A stretch of 64,000 bases of DNA, taken from positions 1 to 64,000 of the forward strand of contig CAMPDV010001076.1 of assembly GCA_946699065.1 (NCBI GenBank), in the 5' to 3' direction. A model generated the notes under the pieces. That model made no database searches and was not told the DNA's origin. It saw only the letters and a program-made list of their open reading frames with translations. The stretch's first letter is position 1; each line of letters opens with the position of its first letter. Positions 11,547 through 21,571 of this stretch are shown here, one piece after another. The position numbers and the translations under genes were made by a program. The DNA is from Loxodes magnus. Taxonomy: Eukaryota > Ciliophora > Karyorelictea > Loxodida > Loxodidae.

Positions 11547-13903
11547 TCACTTGATGTATCTCTACCTGTCCTCTACACTCATTGTAGAATTAGTCAGTAC
11601 GCAGTTCTAAAATCTTAATCCATAGTCAGCATATACTTTGCTCCAGTCAGTCTATATAAATGTGGTAAATTTGAACTTACCTGTTATTAGTTATTAGACT
11701 ATTCTCCATTCAATATCCTTCCTATGTTCCATCTTCTAATGTTGTAGTCTTTTGACTAGGGATCATATCAATAACTTCCATTACTTGATACTAACCATTA
11801 GTTGTCACTAGATAATGATAAACTACCCACACTGTCCGTATGACCCAATAGTACACAGATACACTATCCAGTATTGATATTTCATATTCTTATTGTCTTG
11901 TCATAAGATCCAGATAAGATATATTTGTTGTTAGTTGAGAATATTACCGATAATACATAATGAGAATGTCCAGAAAATACCTTTGTACATTATTATGTTC
12001 TTGAGTTCCATAAACAAATTGTTTTGTCATAAGATCCAGATATGATGTAAGTGGAATCACTGGATATAGACACAGATCTTACAGAATTTGTGTGACCACT
12101 CATGGTCTTACAGGTACCTGTCTTGACGTTCCATAGTCTCACCGTCTTATCTCAACTTCCCGATACGATGAACTCTGAATCACTTGATATAGACACAGAT
12201 AATACAGAATCTGTGTGACCACTCATGGTCTTACAGGTACCTGTCTTGACGTCCCATAGTCTCACCGTCTAATCTCCACTTCCCGATACGATGAACTCTG
12301 AATCACTGGATATAGCCACATCATATACAACATTAGTGTGACCACTCATGGTCTTACAGCTGCCTGTCTTGACGTCCCATAGTCTCACCGTATTATCTAC
12401 ACTTCCCGATACAATGAACTCTGAATCACTGGATATAGCCACAGATCTTACAGAATCTGTGTGACCACTCATGGTCTTACAGGTACCTGTCTTGACGTTC
12501 CATAGTCTCACCGTCTTATCTCAACTTCCCGATACGATGAACTCATTGTTTGGTGATATGGCGACCGAAGTGACTGTGTTTGTGTGTCCAGTGTATATGT
12601 GTGGGTATTCCGTGATTATGGATGATAAATTAGAGTTGGAGAGATCGCAGTTGATAAATTTGGAGTTACGCAGGTTAGCATAGGTTAAGTTGGATTTTGA
12701 TAAATTGCAGGAGGTGAATGTGGTGTCCGATAAATCTTTGTTATTTAAGTCAAGGTTTGAGAGGTTTTAATTGGCGTACTGTAGTTAGTTATTAATTAAT
12801 AGATTAGAGGGGTTTGGAGTTATAGGCATGATTAAATTTGCTTACTATTAACTAACTTCAATCATTCGGTTCTCAAATTTTAAATCATTTTAAAGATTTT
12901 TTAGCTTTTATTCCATTGCAACAACTAAAGTTCTGCCATCAATAATTTATTTTTACTTTTGAGATATATCTAAGTTGACATGAGATTCTTTAGCCTGTAT
13001 CATATCTTGTTTTTATTTTTAAGTAATTATTTGATCTTATTAATATTAAGGGATAAACTAAATCTCTTATTTACTTTAATAATCGTTATATTAGGCTTTT
13101 GTCTGTCTTTGTTATTGAACAACATGGGTTTATTACTAAATACGTCCTTTTGTAAACTTAAATTTCTTGAAAAATTTTTAGGATAATTACTCTGCTTTAT
13201 TCAACGTTAATTACTGATCTTATGCATTCTCATTTAAATATCTGAAAAAATTGAACATGCATGCCTAGATATTATTTCTTAGAATTGAAACGTCTAATTG
13301 TTAGTTCTGTTCTTTCTTCAACTCAGTTACCTCTCGCAGGATTTATTAAAATTATTATTAGGCTTGACTAATTTGGTTTTAATTTTCTTATTACTAACCT
13401 GTTCTTTAGGCTTAATCTTGTTATAACTGATTTGCTGCTTGAAGCTCAGTTAAACGATTCAATAAATTTTAAACTTTACTGCTACTACTAGTAAACTAGT
13501 CTAATAAAATCTTTAAAATCTAATGAAACGATAGAGCCTAGATATTATGCATAAATTAAGCAACATTCTAGATAATTTCCTTTATTTTGTTATATTCATT
13601 TTAATTCTTGCCTTGGTAATTCTTTATTCACTTAAACAACTCATTGATTTACAATTGATCAATTATTGTTTCTTATTGCTGCGGTACTTCTTAATGAACT
13701 TTCCCTTGAACTTGATACCCTTGTAACTCTTCAGGGTTTATGTTATAGACTTAACGATGTACTTTGCATTTGATTTCTTAAGTAAACTAAAATACTGCTT
13801 TAAGACAAATTAAACATGAAATACAACCACATGGTATTTGCTTAGCTACTCTCTCGTCTTAATCGAATTGCTTTTTACAGTTTGGACACTGATTGCTATC
13901 CAT
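11547..13903 (-). CDS. RING finger, coiled-coil, pentapeptide-repeat, seven-blade WD40 protein (putative E3 ubiquitin ligase)
   Basis: Read with TAA/TAG=Gln and TGA=Trp, removing a 29-nt intron (11,652-11,680), this gives 775 residues from ATG at 13,903 to TGA at 11,547; the length divides exactly by three. Residues 6-49 form a RING-like finger: C6-x2-C9, C25-x-C27-x2-C30-x2-C33, C46-x2-H49, with Cys where the usual His sits and His as last ligand. Residues about 60-355 are a Q-rich coiled coil. Residues about 375-428 are pentapeptide repeats (NLSNL, DLNNK, DLSDT, NLSKS, NLTYA, NLRNS). Residues 439 to about 735 hold seven WD40 blades, enough for one closed propeller. RING/coiled-coil/WD40 order is that of COP1- and TRAF7-type ubiquitin ligases; the ligase role is inferred. 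TGA encodes Trp in blades 1, 4 and 6. Blades 1-4 match the 25.9-64 kb array; blades 5-7 are divergent. Confidence 0.85.
11652..11680 (-). other. predicted 29-nt intron of the RING-WD40 gene
   Basis: The minus strand reads CAG|GTAAGT at 11,680 and TATATAG| at 11,652. Removing these 29 nt (phase 0) lets the frame run on as a further 34 residues (starting TDWSKVYADYG, ending RYIK) and stop at TGA. Without removal the frame continues into a less protein-like stretch with no clear end. Tiny introns are usual in ciliates. Splicing is inferred only from the site consensus and the better continuation. Confidence 0.6.
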
Positions 13904-14299
13904 TTATAAATATTAAAAAACAATTTAGTATATAGAAACTAATTATATTGAAATAAAAATTGATAAATTATTTTTATTATTTAAAAAAAAAGATTTAACA
14001 TAAAAAAAATAAAAAAATAAAAAAATAAAAATGCAAATATAGAATTTAAACACTTAAATGTGATTACAAATAATTTAGTATTTTGAATTAAAAAACAATA
14101 AAAATTAAAAAAATAATTATATGAATAAAACTAAAATGTAAATGTAAATAATAAAATATTTTAACTAGAAATGAAATAAGAATCTATGAAAATATTATAA
14201 TTAAGAAAAAAAATCATAAAAAACATAAAAAAAATAAAATTGCAATACATAATGATAATATATTAATGACTTAAATACTAAAGATAAAAAGTAAATTTG
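13904..14299. other. AT-rich intergenic region upstream of the RING-WD40 gene
   Basis: A/T-rich sequence between the start codon at 13,903 and a SINE-like copy. It must hold the promoter of the minus-strand gene if that gene is active, but no promoter motif can be named. No other gene is seen. Confidence 0.4.
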
Positions 14300-14705
14300 A
14301 ATAAATAAAAATTATTAGCACTTCTTTTAAGCGCAGTACTTTTATAATTACTATTTCATATTAAGAAAAATGTTTACATGCTCAAGATATTATTTTATTA
14401 TCATAATGAGATACGTCACCTTCAATAAATGGGAAATCTTCCAATTAAAGATTATTCTCGACTCATAACTTAAATGCACTTATCCTTTTTAAAAAAAAAA
14501 TTGAAAAATAATTATTAATAAGCCGTCGGTAGGCCCTTCATGTAAATGTTAATACTGTTAACGATAATTCATAAGAAAGTTAGCAATATCTCTTCCTAAC
14601 TTGTTCACACTTTCCTGTAGTAACAATTTATCGTGAGAGATTACTTGCAATGTAGTATACACTACACCAAAATTTTAATGGTTCTCCAGACAACAGCCGA
14701 CATCC
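14300..14705 (-). mobile_element. SINE-like element, copy B (same family as 23,341-23,769)
   Basis: On the minus strand this starts GGATGTCGGCTG at 14,705. It matches copy A through several blocks: TGTCGGC, GTATACTACATTGCAAGTAATCTC, GAAGGGCCTACCGACGGC (copy A: GACGGGCCTTCTTATTACCGAC), and ACATTTTTCTTAATAT. It ends with a decayed version of the hairpin AAAGAGCTGCGC...GCGCTCT and a T/A tail near 14,300. It has no coding domain, and no tRNA-type A or B box could be recognised. It is much more diverged than the D pair, so an older insertion. Confidence 0.65.
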
Positions 14706-15068
14706 GTTTTTTTAATATAAAGATGATTATAGAAATTTAAAAAATTATAACTATCAACAAAAACATATTATAAATCGATTAATCTATAAAAATAATATTT
14801 GAAATATTCGATGAGAAATGTTTAAAATAAATAATATAAATTAAACAAAAAATATTGGCTAAAATCAAAAGCATCTTTTATAAAACTCATATTTATAAGA
14901 ATAAGTATGAAAATACTATACTTATAACCACGTCATCTTTAAAAAAAATAATATTCTTATTAAACTTAACAATAACTTCCCAATGAACTAGAAAAAAACA
15001 TGAAATGCTTCTTAAAAATTCGAAACTTTAATATTATAGAATAAGCTTAAAATATAAAAAACAACCAA
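14706..15068. other. AT-rich stretch between SINE-B and LINE-1 region, weakly coding-like
   Basis: Plus-strand translation with the ciliate code gives Lys/Ile-rich protein-like sequence without a recognisable domain. Since nearly any frame is open in this code, I do not call a gene. It may be the 5' part of the LINE-1 insertion or unrelated intergenic DNA. Confidence 0.3.
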
Positions 15069-15208
15069 ATGCAACGAGAAGTCGAAGAAATTACAACTGA
15101 AAAAAGTATAAATAAAAACAGATAGTTTAATTCATGTTTAACCTAAATTAAGAATTTATAAAGACTAATAACTGACTAAATTAAATAAAATCGAATTATT
15201 AACTATTA
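15069..15208 (+). pseudogene. coiled-coil coding fragment cut by SINE-D (possible LINE-1 ORF1)
   Basis: From ATG at 15,069 the plus strand reads a heptad-like stretch beginning MQREVEEITTEKSINKNR with Gln from TAG/TAA, broken off at 15,209 by the left SINE-D copy. Coding-like sequence resumes on the other side (15,600-15,930). The position just before the LINE-1 endonuclease frame, and the coiled-coil character, would fit a LINE ORF1, but no RNA-binding motif is recognisable. It could equally be a host gene fragment. Confidence 0.35.
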
Positions 15209-15577
15209 AATTTAAATAGGGTGGAAAGCCCTTTCCTTCGGATGTTGCTTGGAGGCCCAGCAAGGCAAATAAAAAATAAGCGCAGTCGGAGGATAAATCG
15301 GAGAAAGAGAAATCAATGACAAGAGAAAGACGATGTAACAAGCTGAAGAACTCTGAATGCCAGGAGGAAACTTTCTTCATTATAGGTCGGGGGAAATGTA
15401 CCCGTAATTGCATATTGCATCCTATGCTTTGGAAGGAAAAATTACAGGGACGTATTGCAGGAAGGGAAAACAGGGACAGAAAGATATTAATTTTTTTTCG
15501 ACATTAAATAAAATTAATTTAAAGAGCTGCGCACCAACGAGAGTGCTACGCGCTCTATAATCCAATTTATTTATTTA
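15209..15577 (+). mobile_element. SINE-like element D, left copy of an identical inverted pair
   Basis: 369 bp, with no difference seen from the reverse complement of 21,178-21,546. It starts AATTTAAATAGGGTGGAAAG and ends in a hairpin-forming segment (AGAGC-TGCGCAC ... GTGCTACGC-GCTCT, 15,521-15,555) followed by TATAATCCAATTTATTTATTTA. It is clearly less AT-rich than its surroundings. The same 3' hairpin and TTTA tail occur in SINE copy A, so A/B and D probably use the same retrotransposition machinery. A 63-codon frame exists inside it on this strand but carries no domain. No tRNA boxes were recognised. Confidence 0.75.
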
Positions 15578-15930
15578 TTTCTAATAAAATTTTAAATCTC
15601 CTCAACTCTAAAACTTTATCAGACAAGATTCGTGAAAGAGGAACTAATATTAGATGAGCAATGTTCAAGGAAGGTATATAACAATTAATAAAGAATTAAC
15701 TCAAGGCACTGTAGATAGTACCTAAAATGAATTAAAATAGATAATAAACTACTAGAATCTTGTTCGATTTAAGTAATTTACATTTTAATCTAATATTTCC
15801 ACCATCACCCTGAGTATAAAAAAGAACTGGTACATATTTAAAGAGATTCATAAGGTACTAAATATATTTGCATATATTAGGGAGGGCTCCCTGGTGGAGC
15901 GCAAGAATCTAAGAAAATAAAAATAGGACA
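15578..15930 (+). pseudogene. LINE-1 upstream coding fragment (ORF1-like tail)
   Basis: One plus-strand frame gives protein-like sequence (for example KRNQYQMSNVQGRYITINK and KKNWYIFKEIHKVLN) running up to and slightly overlapping the start of the endonuclease frame near 15,911. LINEs often have an ORF1 ending near the ORF2 start, which is why I assign it to LINE-1. No zinc knuckle or RRM is visible, so the assignment rests on position only. Confidence 0.35.
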
Positions 15931-18900
15931 TGTAAATATAAGCTCAATAGCTAATAAACAAACGGCATTATAATAATTCATCCTTGATAATGAATTTGAC
16001 ATTTTTTCAATAAACGAAACATGAACGTAATAAACATATTGCCAAATTGTTATAGAACAATATCTTGCCTATTACTAAAACGCAAATAAACGTGCAGGTG
16101 GAGTATGTCTATTAGTAAAAAAGTAACTTGATTCTTGTTAAAATTAATTAGATTTCTCAAATCTTCCTGGACATTTATAAGCGTGAGAGTTGGAAACTTA
16201 GTATTTGCATCATGTTATTTGCCTACAAATGAAAAATCAAATATTTACAAGGACATTGCATATGAATACCTTAATAATATAATAAATAATAGCGATCAGA
16301 ACCCTATTATACTTTGTGGCGACTTTAATGCCTTACTTCCTAACTATGGTAATAATTCATCACAAATCAATAATAATACTTAAAGATTACTAGGCTTTAT
16401 AGAAGCAAATGAATTAATAATTTTAAATGATTAAGAGTCCAACACATTTATTCATAGAGTGAATAATTAATGCTATTACAATGACTACTTCTTGGCAACT
16501 TAACATTTAAATTCTGATGATTTCGTTGACTATAAGTTATCCAAGATTCGGGTTTGCATACTGATCATTTTCCACTAAGTATTACATTTAATTATAATTT
16601 AAAAAGAAGTGAATAAGATTAACAATAACGATTACTCTTTAAAATTTATAAATTATAGGATCTGAACACGAGAAACTATTATTAAACTATTTTTGGGATA
16701 ATTTTATCAATTCTAGTAACTTGATTAAAAAGATGTTGAAAATTAGTATCAATTCATCTGCGATCTTATTAGTTATAATGCTGAGGCGCTTGGATCTTAA
16801 AATCAAAGAAAAAATTATTATCAATTGCCAAGTTACTTAGCTACGTATTTGTTCAAGCAAAAAAGGATAATATTGCAAATTAGAACCCATTAGCTTTGTA
16901 TGGACATCATATTTAAGAATTTGCCAAACTTTACTAGCTTAAAATTTAATCTTATAAACATTATCTTCATAAATTTTGGAAATGAAAAAAAATAAAAAGC
17001 TAAGGAAAAATATAAAGATCTTAACAAAAATGCTTAAATAATGTTTAAACAAGCTTAGAATCTAATAAACCCAAAAATTCTTAATTAGATGAATTTTAAC
17101 TTTAACTAACAACAGCAATTTATTGAAAATTGGGAAACTAACGTTTTTGATAAACATTCGAAAATAAGTAAGAAAGAATTTGACTTCTCAAATAGAAAAA
17201 TAGATGGAATATTTAGAAATAAATCTTTTATTTTAAATTAAGATTAAGTCATTTATAAAATATGCCTCTTTTTACGTGATTTGAAATTAAAAAAATTATA
17301 TCTTAGCTTACAAATAATAAAGCTACAGGTAATGAGGGTCTAAAGCTAAGCTTATTAAATATGGAGGTTAAGATTTGCATTAAATTATTACAAGTTTCAT
17401 TAATAACATACTTAGAACATTTAAAATACCTAATGCAATGAAAAAAATAAACACTCTTCCGATTTTCAAAAAGGGAAACAAAAATAATTGATGTAATTAA
17501 CGACCTATCGCTTTATTGAACTGTCTACATAAAATTTATGATAAAGCACTAACATAAAGATTTTAACATTATATTTATGAACGAAACATTTTACATCCAG
17601 CTTAATTTGGATTTATTCATAAACGCTCCACTACTTAGCAAATTTGAACTATTTAGTAAATTATAGACTTGCATCGTAGATGATCTCATAAAAAGTAATT
17701 AATTGCTACTTTAATAGATGTAGAAAAAATGTTTGATAGCATATCTAGGAAATTACTTTTTTATCATCTTAGAAGACTTAGGTTACCTTTGGACCTAATA
17801 TGGCACTAGAATCATTTTATGATAATGTTGATGTTAAGTTTATAATTGATGGATATCTTACAAGAACAATTAAATATAACAATGGATTACTATAAGGAAG
17901 TAGTCATGTACCTGTACTTGCAATTTTATACTATGATATTTTTATAAGATATTTAGAAGATAATCAGAAGAAATTAGGATTTAAAATATTATCTAAAAAT
18001 TCGTAGTAGTAGCCTTTGCTGATGAATTAATCCAAATATCCTCTTCCTAGAAAAATGCCTAAAAATTATTACAAGCTACATCTACAATTTTTGATTTAGT
18101 AAAACTTACAATTAATGTAGATAAATGTGAAGTAATAGAATTCTTGAAAAAAAATAAATGAAAAGATAGCTAACCTTCTATTACTCTAAAGCTCAATGGA
18201 ATTCCAATTGCTTAAAAAGATGAAGTTAACTATTTAGGATATTAGTTAGGAATAAAATAAAATTACAAATTACATTGTACAATAGTAGCTACCAAACACA
18301 GAGTAGCTATTTAAAAAACTACTGTAATATTTTCTAAATATGTTTTAGTATCCCCTCTCAGCTTCAAAATTCTTTATAGAACTTTTATTTTGCCTAAAGT
18401 TTAATATGGAAGTGATATTACTCCGTGAGCTACTATTTCTGGAATTAAAGGAATAAAAAGCAAGATAGCAAAATCGTAAAGGCTTATTTCAAGATAGGTG
18501 TTTAGATCTTAAGAATTCACATTCAATGATTCATGCTTTATTGATCTAAACTGGCTTCCTTTTACACATAAGGTAACTCAAAAGTTAATGCACTTTTATT
18601 AAAAATTGATATAATACAGCAAAGAAAATCCTAACTCAGACACTGTTTTTTTATTAGAAAAATGCACTAAATTTAATTTACCATACTAGAAACATATAAA
18701 AAAATGCATCAATTTGTATAATTTTGAGACATGTCACATGTTTAGAATAATATGTATTTTTTATAAACTCAAGGAATAAAAAATAAAGCATAAATTCTTA
18801 ATGGAATGTCTCTCTAGAAATACACTTATGCCAACAGCAAAAAGAATTATAGACTAAATATAAAATAATTTAAGTGTATTTCCTGAAATTACTTACACCA

Positions 18901-19364
18901 AATATAATAAACATTATATTAGAGAGACTATTTCCATCAATAAACTAAGAAATTTTTCTTATAATTTTCAATAAAAACTCAGTAATCGCCACATTAACGT
19001 TAGATATAGCATTATTTGCTTATGTGGCTAAGACTTCGATGAAACTGATCATATTTTTGAATGCTAATATTATGCAGATATTATTGAGGAATTCGAAAGT
19101 CATAAAGATCTTAAAGAAAAAGACAAAAAGAAACTAATTCTTTATTACTAAAACTATATAAGCAAACATCTTTCAAAAAATCAAATTCCTAAAATAGACA
19201 AATTCATCAAAAATTTTAATTTCAAATTACTTAAAAAGCGTCTTGAAATGTTTAAACTACAAGATGAGTTGTTAGAAGAGTTTCTAGAGGGAAAAAAAGA
19301 AAAATTTAATCAAAAAAATAAATAAAAATATATGATAGAGAAAGAACAGGAAGAAACTGATTGA
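15911..19364 (+). pseudogene. LINE-1 ORF2: endonuclease/reverse transcriptase, frameshifted
   Basis: Endonuclease: KIGHVNISSIANKQ, INETW with TGA as Trp (16,022), RAGGVCLLVKK, the catalytic block LCGDFNALLPN near 16,315-16,350, and TDHFPLS near 16,560. Reverse transcriptase: NKATGN (about 17,315), LPIFKKGNKNNW then NQRPIALLN (about 17,460-17,525), PAQFGFIHKRSTTQQIW (about 17,597-17,650), motif A IDVEKMFDS, and the catalytic box FADE at 18,015-18,026 where FADD/YADD is expected. Then VNYLGYQLG, LPKVQYGSDI, and a terminal C-x-C...H-x4-C finger at 19,017-19,064. At least three frame changes (near 16,120, 16,550 and 17,340) are needed to follow the protein. Family-level match to APE-type LINEs is firm; clade is not assigned. 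Confidence 0.85.
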
Positions 19365-19634
19365 AATTTGCAAACTTTTATCTTTCAATATATTTGTAAT
19401 ATTTATAGTCTAAACTATATCTATTGCAACTATGTCTCACTATTCTTAAATATTGAAAATATTATATTTCAATTAATTAATTAATAAATTGGAAATCATG
19501 CATCTTAGATCATTAAGAGTTGTAATAGATGGACCTTTTTGCGCATAAAACGAAATCCTGGAGAATGAACTGCATTTCCTTAAACTACAATACTATATGT
19601 GATAACGTATGTTAACGTTCAGAAGAAAATTGCT

Positions 19635-20650
19635 CCTAAACTAAGAATCAACGTTGGATGGATGATTATGTCAATTACCAAAGAGGAATAACTCTATATT
19701 TGAAACAGACTCAATAACGAAATAATAATACAAGAAAAATGAAAAGGAATAGATGGAAAATTAGTTCCACAATGATGTAAATTCCATTACACGAATGTAG
19801 AATATAATCACCTGCAAAAAATTAGAAGTGAATTAATGGAACAATTCATATAAGGAATACCAAACTTCCTAAGATTCAACAAACACAGAAAACAGGAAAT
19901 ATGATACTTATTTAGACTATGGGCCAAATGCAATGGAGCACAATAAACAATGAAAAGAAAGAAAAAATCTAATAGAGAGTGAAGCATTTTAATTCTGCAA
20001 TTATAGAAAGGAAGATGAGATCCATATAATAGAAGATTGCAGATAATACAAAGAAGAAAGAGAATAGTTAATAGGAAATATCACGAACGTAATTATCAGT
20101 AATAACTAATAAAAATAAGCCTTCTTAAACTCAGGCTTGAAGAAATAGTGTGAGGAAATTACAAATTCGAAAATCTGATACGAACTCTACAAGTAATCAA
20201 AAGAAAAGAAATAGATTGTCTCATTAAAAATTTTCTGCAAGATATATAAAAGAAAAGAAAATGGGGTTATATTTAAAAAATTCTTCCTTATTAGAAAAAA
20301 ACGGTAAAGACTATAGAGCAGGATCCAACGAGCATATTTGAATTTATAATAATTTATCAAGAGGACAAAAATAAAAATATGATTTAGCAACTTTATAACA
20401 ATTCTAAGAAAATGTAGAAAGGAACTTGCGATATCCTCAGAAAAAACTAACAGATAGCTTAACTATCTAAAGACAAATGAAATAGTTGGAAAAGTAATAG
20501 ATAGAAATAGAATTCTACTGTTTTAAAAAGGCCTAATGATGGAGATTGACTCTAACTATTCAGATCAGGATATAATGAATCTATTGGAAGAAAATTTAGA
20601 ATAAATGGAAGAAAATTTAGAAGATTCTGGTCTGATAAAATAATTTCCAA
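19635..20650 (+). pseudogene. LINE-2 ORF2 C-terminal fragment with zinc finger
   Basis: With TAA/TAG=Gln and TGA=Trp one frame stays protein-like from about 19,635 to 19,990: TKEEQLYIWNRLNNE, GKLVPQWCKFHY, GIPNFLRFNKHRKQEIW, LFRLWAKCNGAQQT, KKSNREWSI. A frame change near 19,985 leads into the finger FQFCNYRKEDEIHIIEDC followed by RQYKEERE, the Cys/His knuckle common at the C-terminus of LINE ORF2 proteins. A further roughly 200 Lys-rich codons follow. It is a different family from LINE-1. No endonuclease or reverse transcriptase part is present. Confidence 0.7.
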
Positions 20651-20682
20651 GAATACCCTTACTTTTGATTTTCTCTTAATTT

Positions 20683-20735
20683 GTGGTCAAAATATCAATG
20701 GTGAAACCACGTAAATTAATTGATTGGTTAGATCA
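20683..20735 (+). repeat. LINE-2 3'-terminal hairpin and tail
   Basis: GTGGTCAAAATATCAATGGTGAAACCAC can fold as a five-pair stem and is followed by GTAAATTAATTGATTGG. It is the presumed recognition site of the LINE-2 reverse transcriptase, shared in plan and partly in sequence (AATGGYRRAMCCACGTWAATTAATT) with SINE-C. Inference from similarity only. Confidence 0.5.
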
Positions 20736-20736
20736 T

Positions 20737-21177
20737 TCATTCATAAACTCTCTCTTCAACATTTATAGTTTTTTTTTAATTTTTTAATTTTTAGATCTTA
20801 ATCGGTTGTTCATTTCTACACTTTTTTTCCTATTACTTTTAAACTTCGATTTTTTTTTCGTTTCATTTATAAATTTTTTATGTTGTCGATTTATATGCCT
20901 TTTATCATCTAAAACAGATTTAATTTTTTTATTGTTTATTTTTTCCTTTTAAGATTTTGATAATTTCCTTTTTCAATCATCATTTTTTCTTTTTTTCTCT
21001 ATTATAGCCATTTGAGTTTATAATTTTGGCTTATTTTCTATTTTTTTGTGGTCTTATATTAATTTCTATCTGATTTGTTTACATGCTTTAAGTGTTGTTA
21101 GTCTGATCTTATGAAGTGCTTCAAAAAGTATTTAATTTTCTTTAATGGGAGTAAATTTTTATTGTTACTTTTTTAGT
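20737..21177 (-). pseudogene. coiled-coil gene, 3' part (ends at TGA 20,737)
   Basis: Read on the minus strand from the SINE-D edge, one frame gives about 146 Lys/Gln-rich residues, for example KFTPIKENQILFEALHKIRL, QMAIIEKKRKNDDWKRKL and SVEMNNRLRSKNQKIKKK, ending VYE then TGA at 20,737-20,739. LINE-2's tail abuts the stop codon. The frame phase equals that of the middle part (21,956-23,338), so the two read as one protein interrupted by the SINE-D/SINE-C block. No catalytic domain is seen. The product class is unknown; a structural or cytoskeletal coiled-coil protein is a guess. Confidence 0.55.
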
Positions 21178-21546
21178 TAAATAAATAAATTGGATTATAG
21201 AGCGCGTAGCACTCTCGTTGGTGCGCAGCTCTTTAAATTAATTTTATTTAATGTCGAAAAAAAATTAATATCTTTCTGTCCCTGTTTTCCCTTCCTGCAA
21301 TACGTCCCTGTAATTTTTCCTTCCAAAGCATAGGATGCAATATGCAATTACGGGTACATTTCCCCCGACCTATAATGAAGAAAGTTTCCTCCTGGCATTC
21401 AGAGTTCTTCAGCTTGTTACATCGTCTTTCTCTTGTCATTGATTTCTCTTTCTCCGATTTATCCTCCGACTGCGCTTATTTTTTATTTGCCTTGCTGGGC
21501 CTCCAAGCAACATCCGAAGGAAAGGGCTTTCCACCCTATTTAAATT
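21178..21546 (-). mobile_element. SINE-like element D, right copy of an identical inverted pair
   Basis: Reverse complement of 15,209-15,577, with the same length and no mismatch found by eye. Its 3' tail (TTTATTTATTTA) faces left and joins the 3' part of the coiled-coil gene. With SINE-C on its right it forms one inserted block within that gene. Perfect identity to the left copy, beside heavily decayed LINEs between them, means either recent insertion of both copies or repair/gene conversion between the arms. Confidence 0.75.
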
Positions 21547-21571
21547 ATATATATTATAATAATTTAAAATA

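Larger units (their letters stand above)
15578..19495 (+). mobile_element. LINE-1: APE-type non-LTR retrotransposon, decayed
   Basis: Contains, in order, an ORF1-like fragment, an AP-endonuclease domain, a reverse transcriptase and a C-terminal CCHC-like finger. After the TGA at 19,362 comes a short 3' region ending in a TTAATTAATTAATAAA tail near 19,490. The left limit is taken as the SINE-D edge but may lie further left. Several frameshifts show this copy is not translatable as it stands. The element gives the best evidence for the genetic code of the genome, because Gln and Trp of widely conserved motifs are spelled TAA/TAG and TGA. Confidence 0.85.
19496..20735 (+). mobile_element. LINE-2: 3' end of a second non-LTR retrotransposon
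   Basis: Follows LINE-1 directly and carries only the C-terminal part of an ORF2. It ends in a hairpin GTGGT...ACCAC (20,683-20,711) and a tail TAAATTAATTGATTGG. The same hairpin-and-tail design (CGTGG...CCCACGTTAATTAATTAATT) ends SINE-C at 21,955, linking the two. The sharp 5' truncation fits the usual target-primed insertion of LINEs. Confidence 0.7.

Noticed and set aside
12471..12683. 70-codon plus-strand ORF
   Set aside because: Antisense to blades 1-2 and the pentapeptide region of the minus-strand RING-WD40 gene, which has strong domain support.
12980..13186. Plus-strand hydrophobic ORF resembling a small membrane protein
   Set aside because: Antisense to the Gln/Lys-rich coiled coil of the RING-WD40 gene. 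Reverse complements of TAA/CAA/AAA-rich coding sequence look like Leu/Ile/Phe-rich membrane segments.
15165..15507. 63- and 82-codon ORFs in the left SINE-D (mirrored at 21,248-21,575)
   Set aside because: No domain, present on both strands of a short repeat with SINE-like 3' end; explained by its lower AT content.
15911..19364. Code with TAA/TAG as Glu (trypanosomatid Blastocrithidia type)
   Set aside because: Some sites would accept Glu, but the conserved Gln of the RT QFGF motif is TAA, and TGA stop usage plus ciliate-like Q-rich proteins fit tables 27/28 better.
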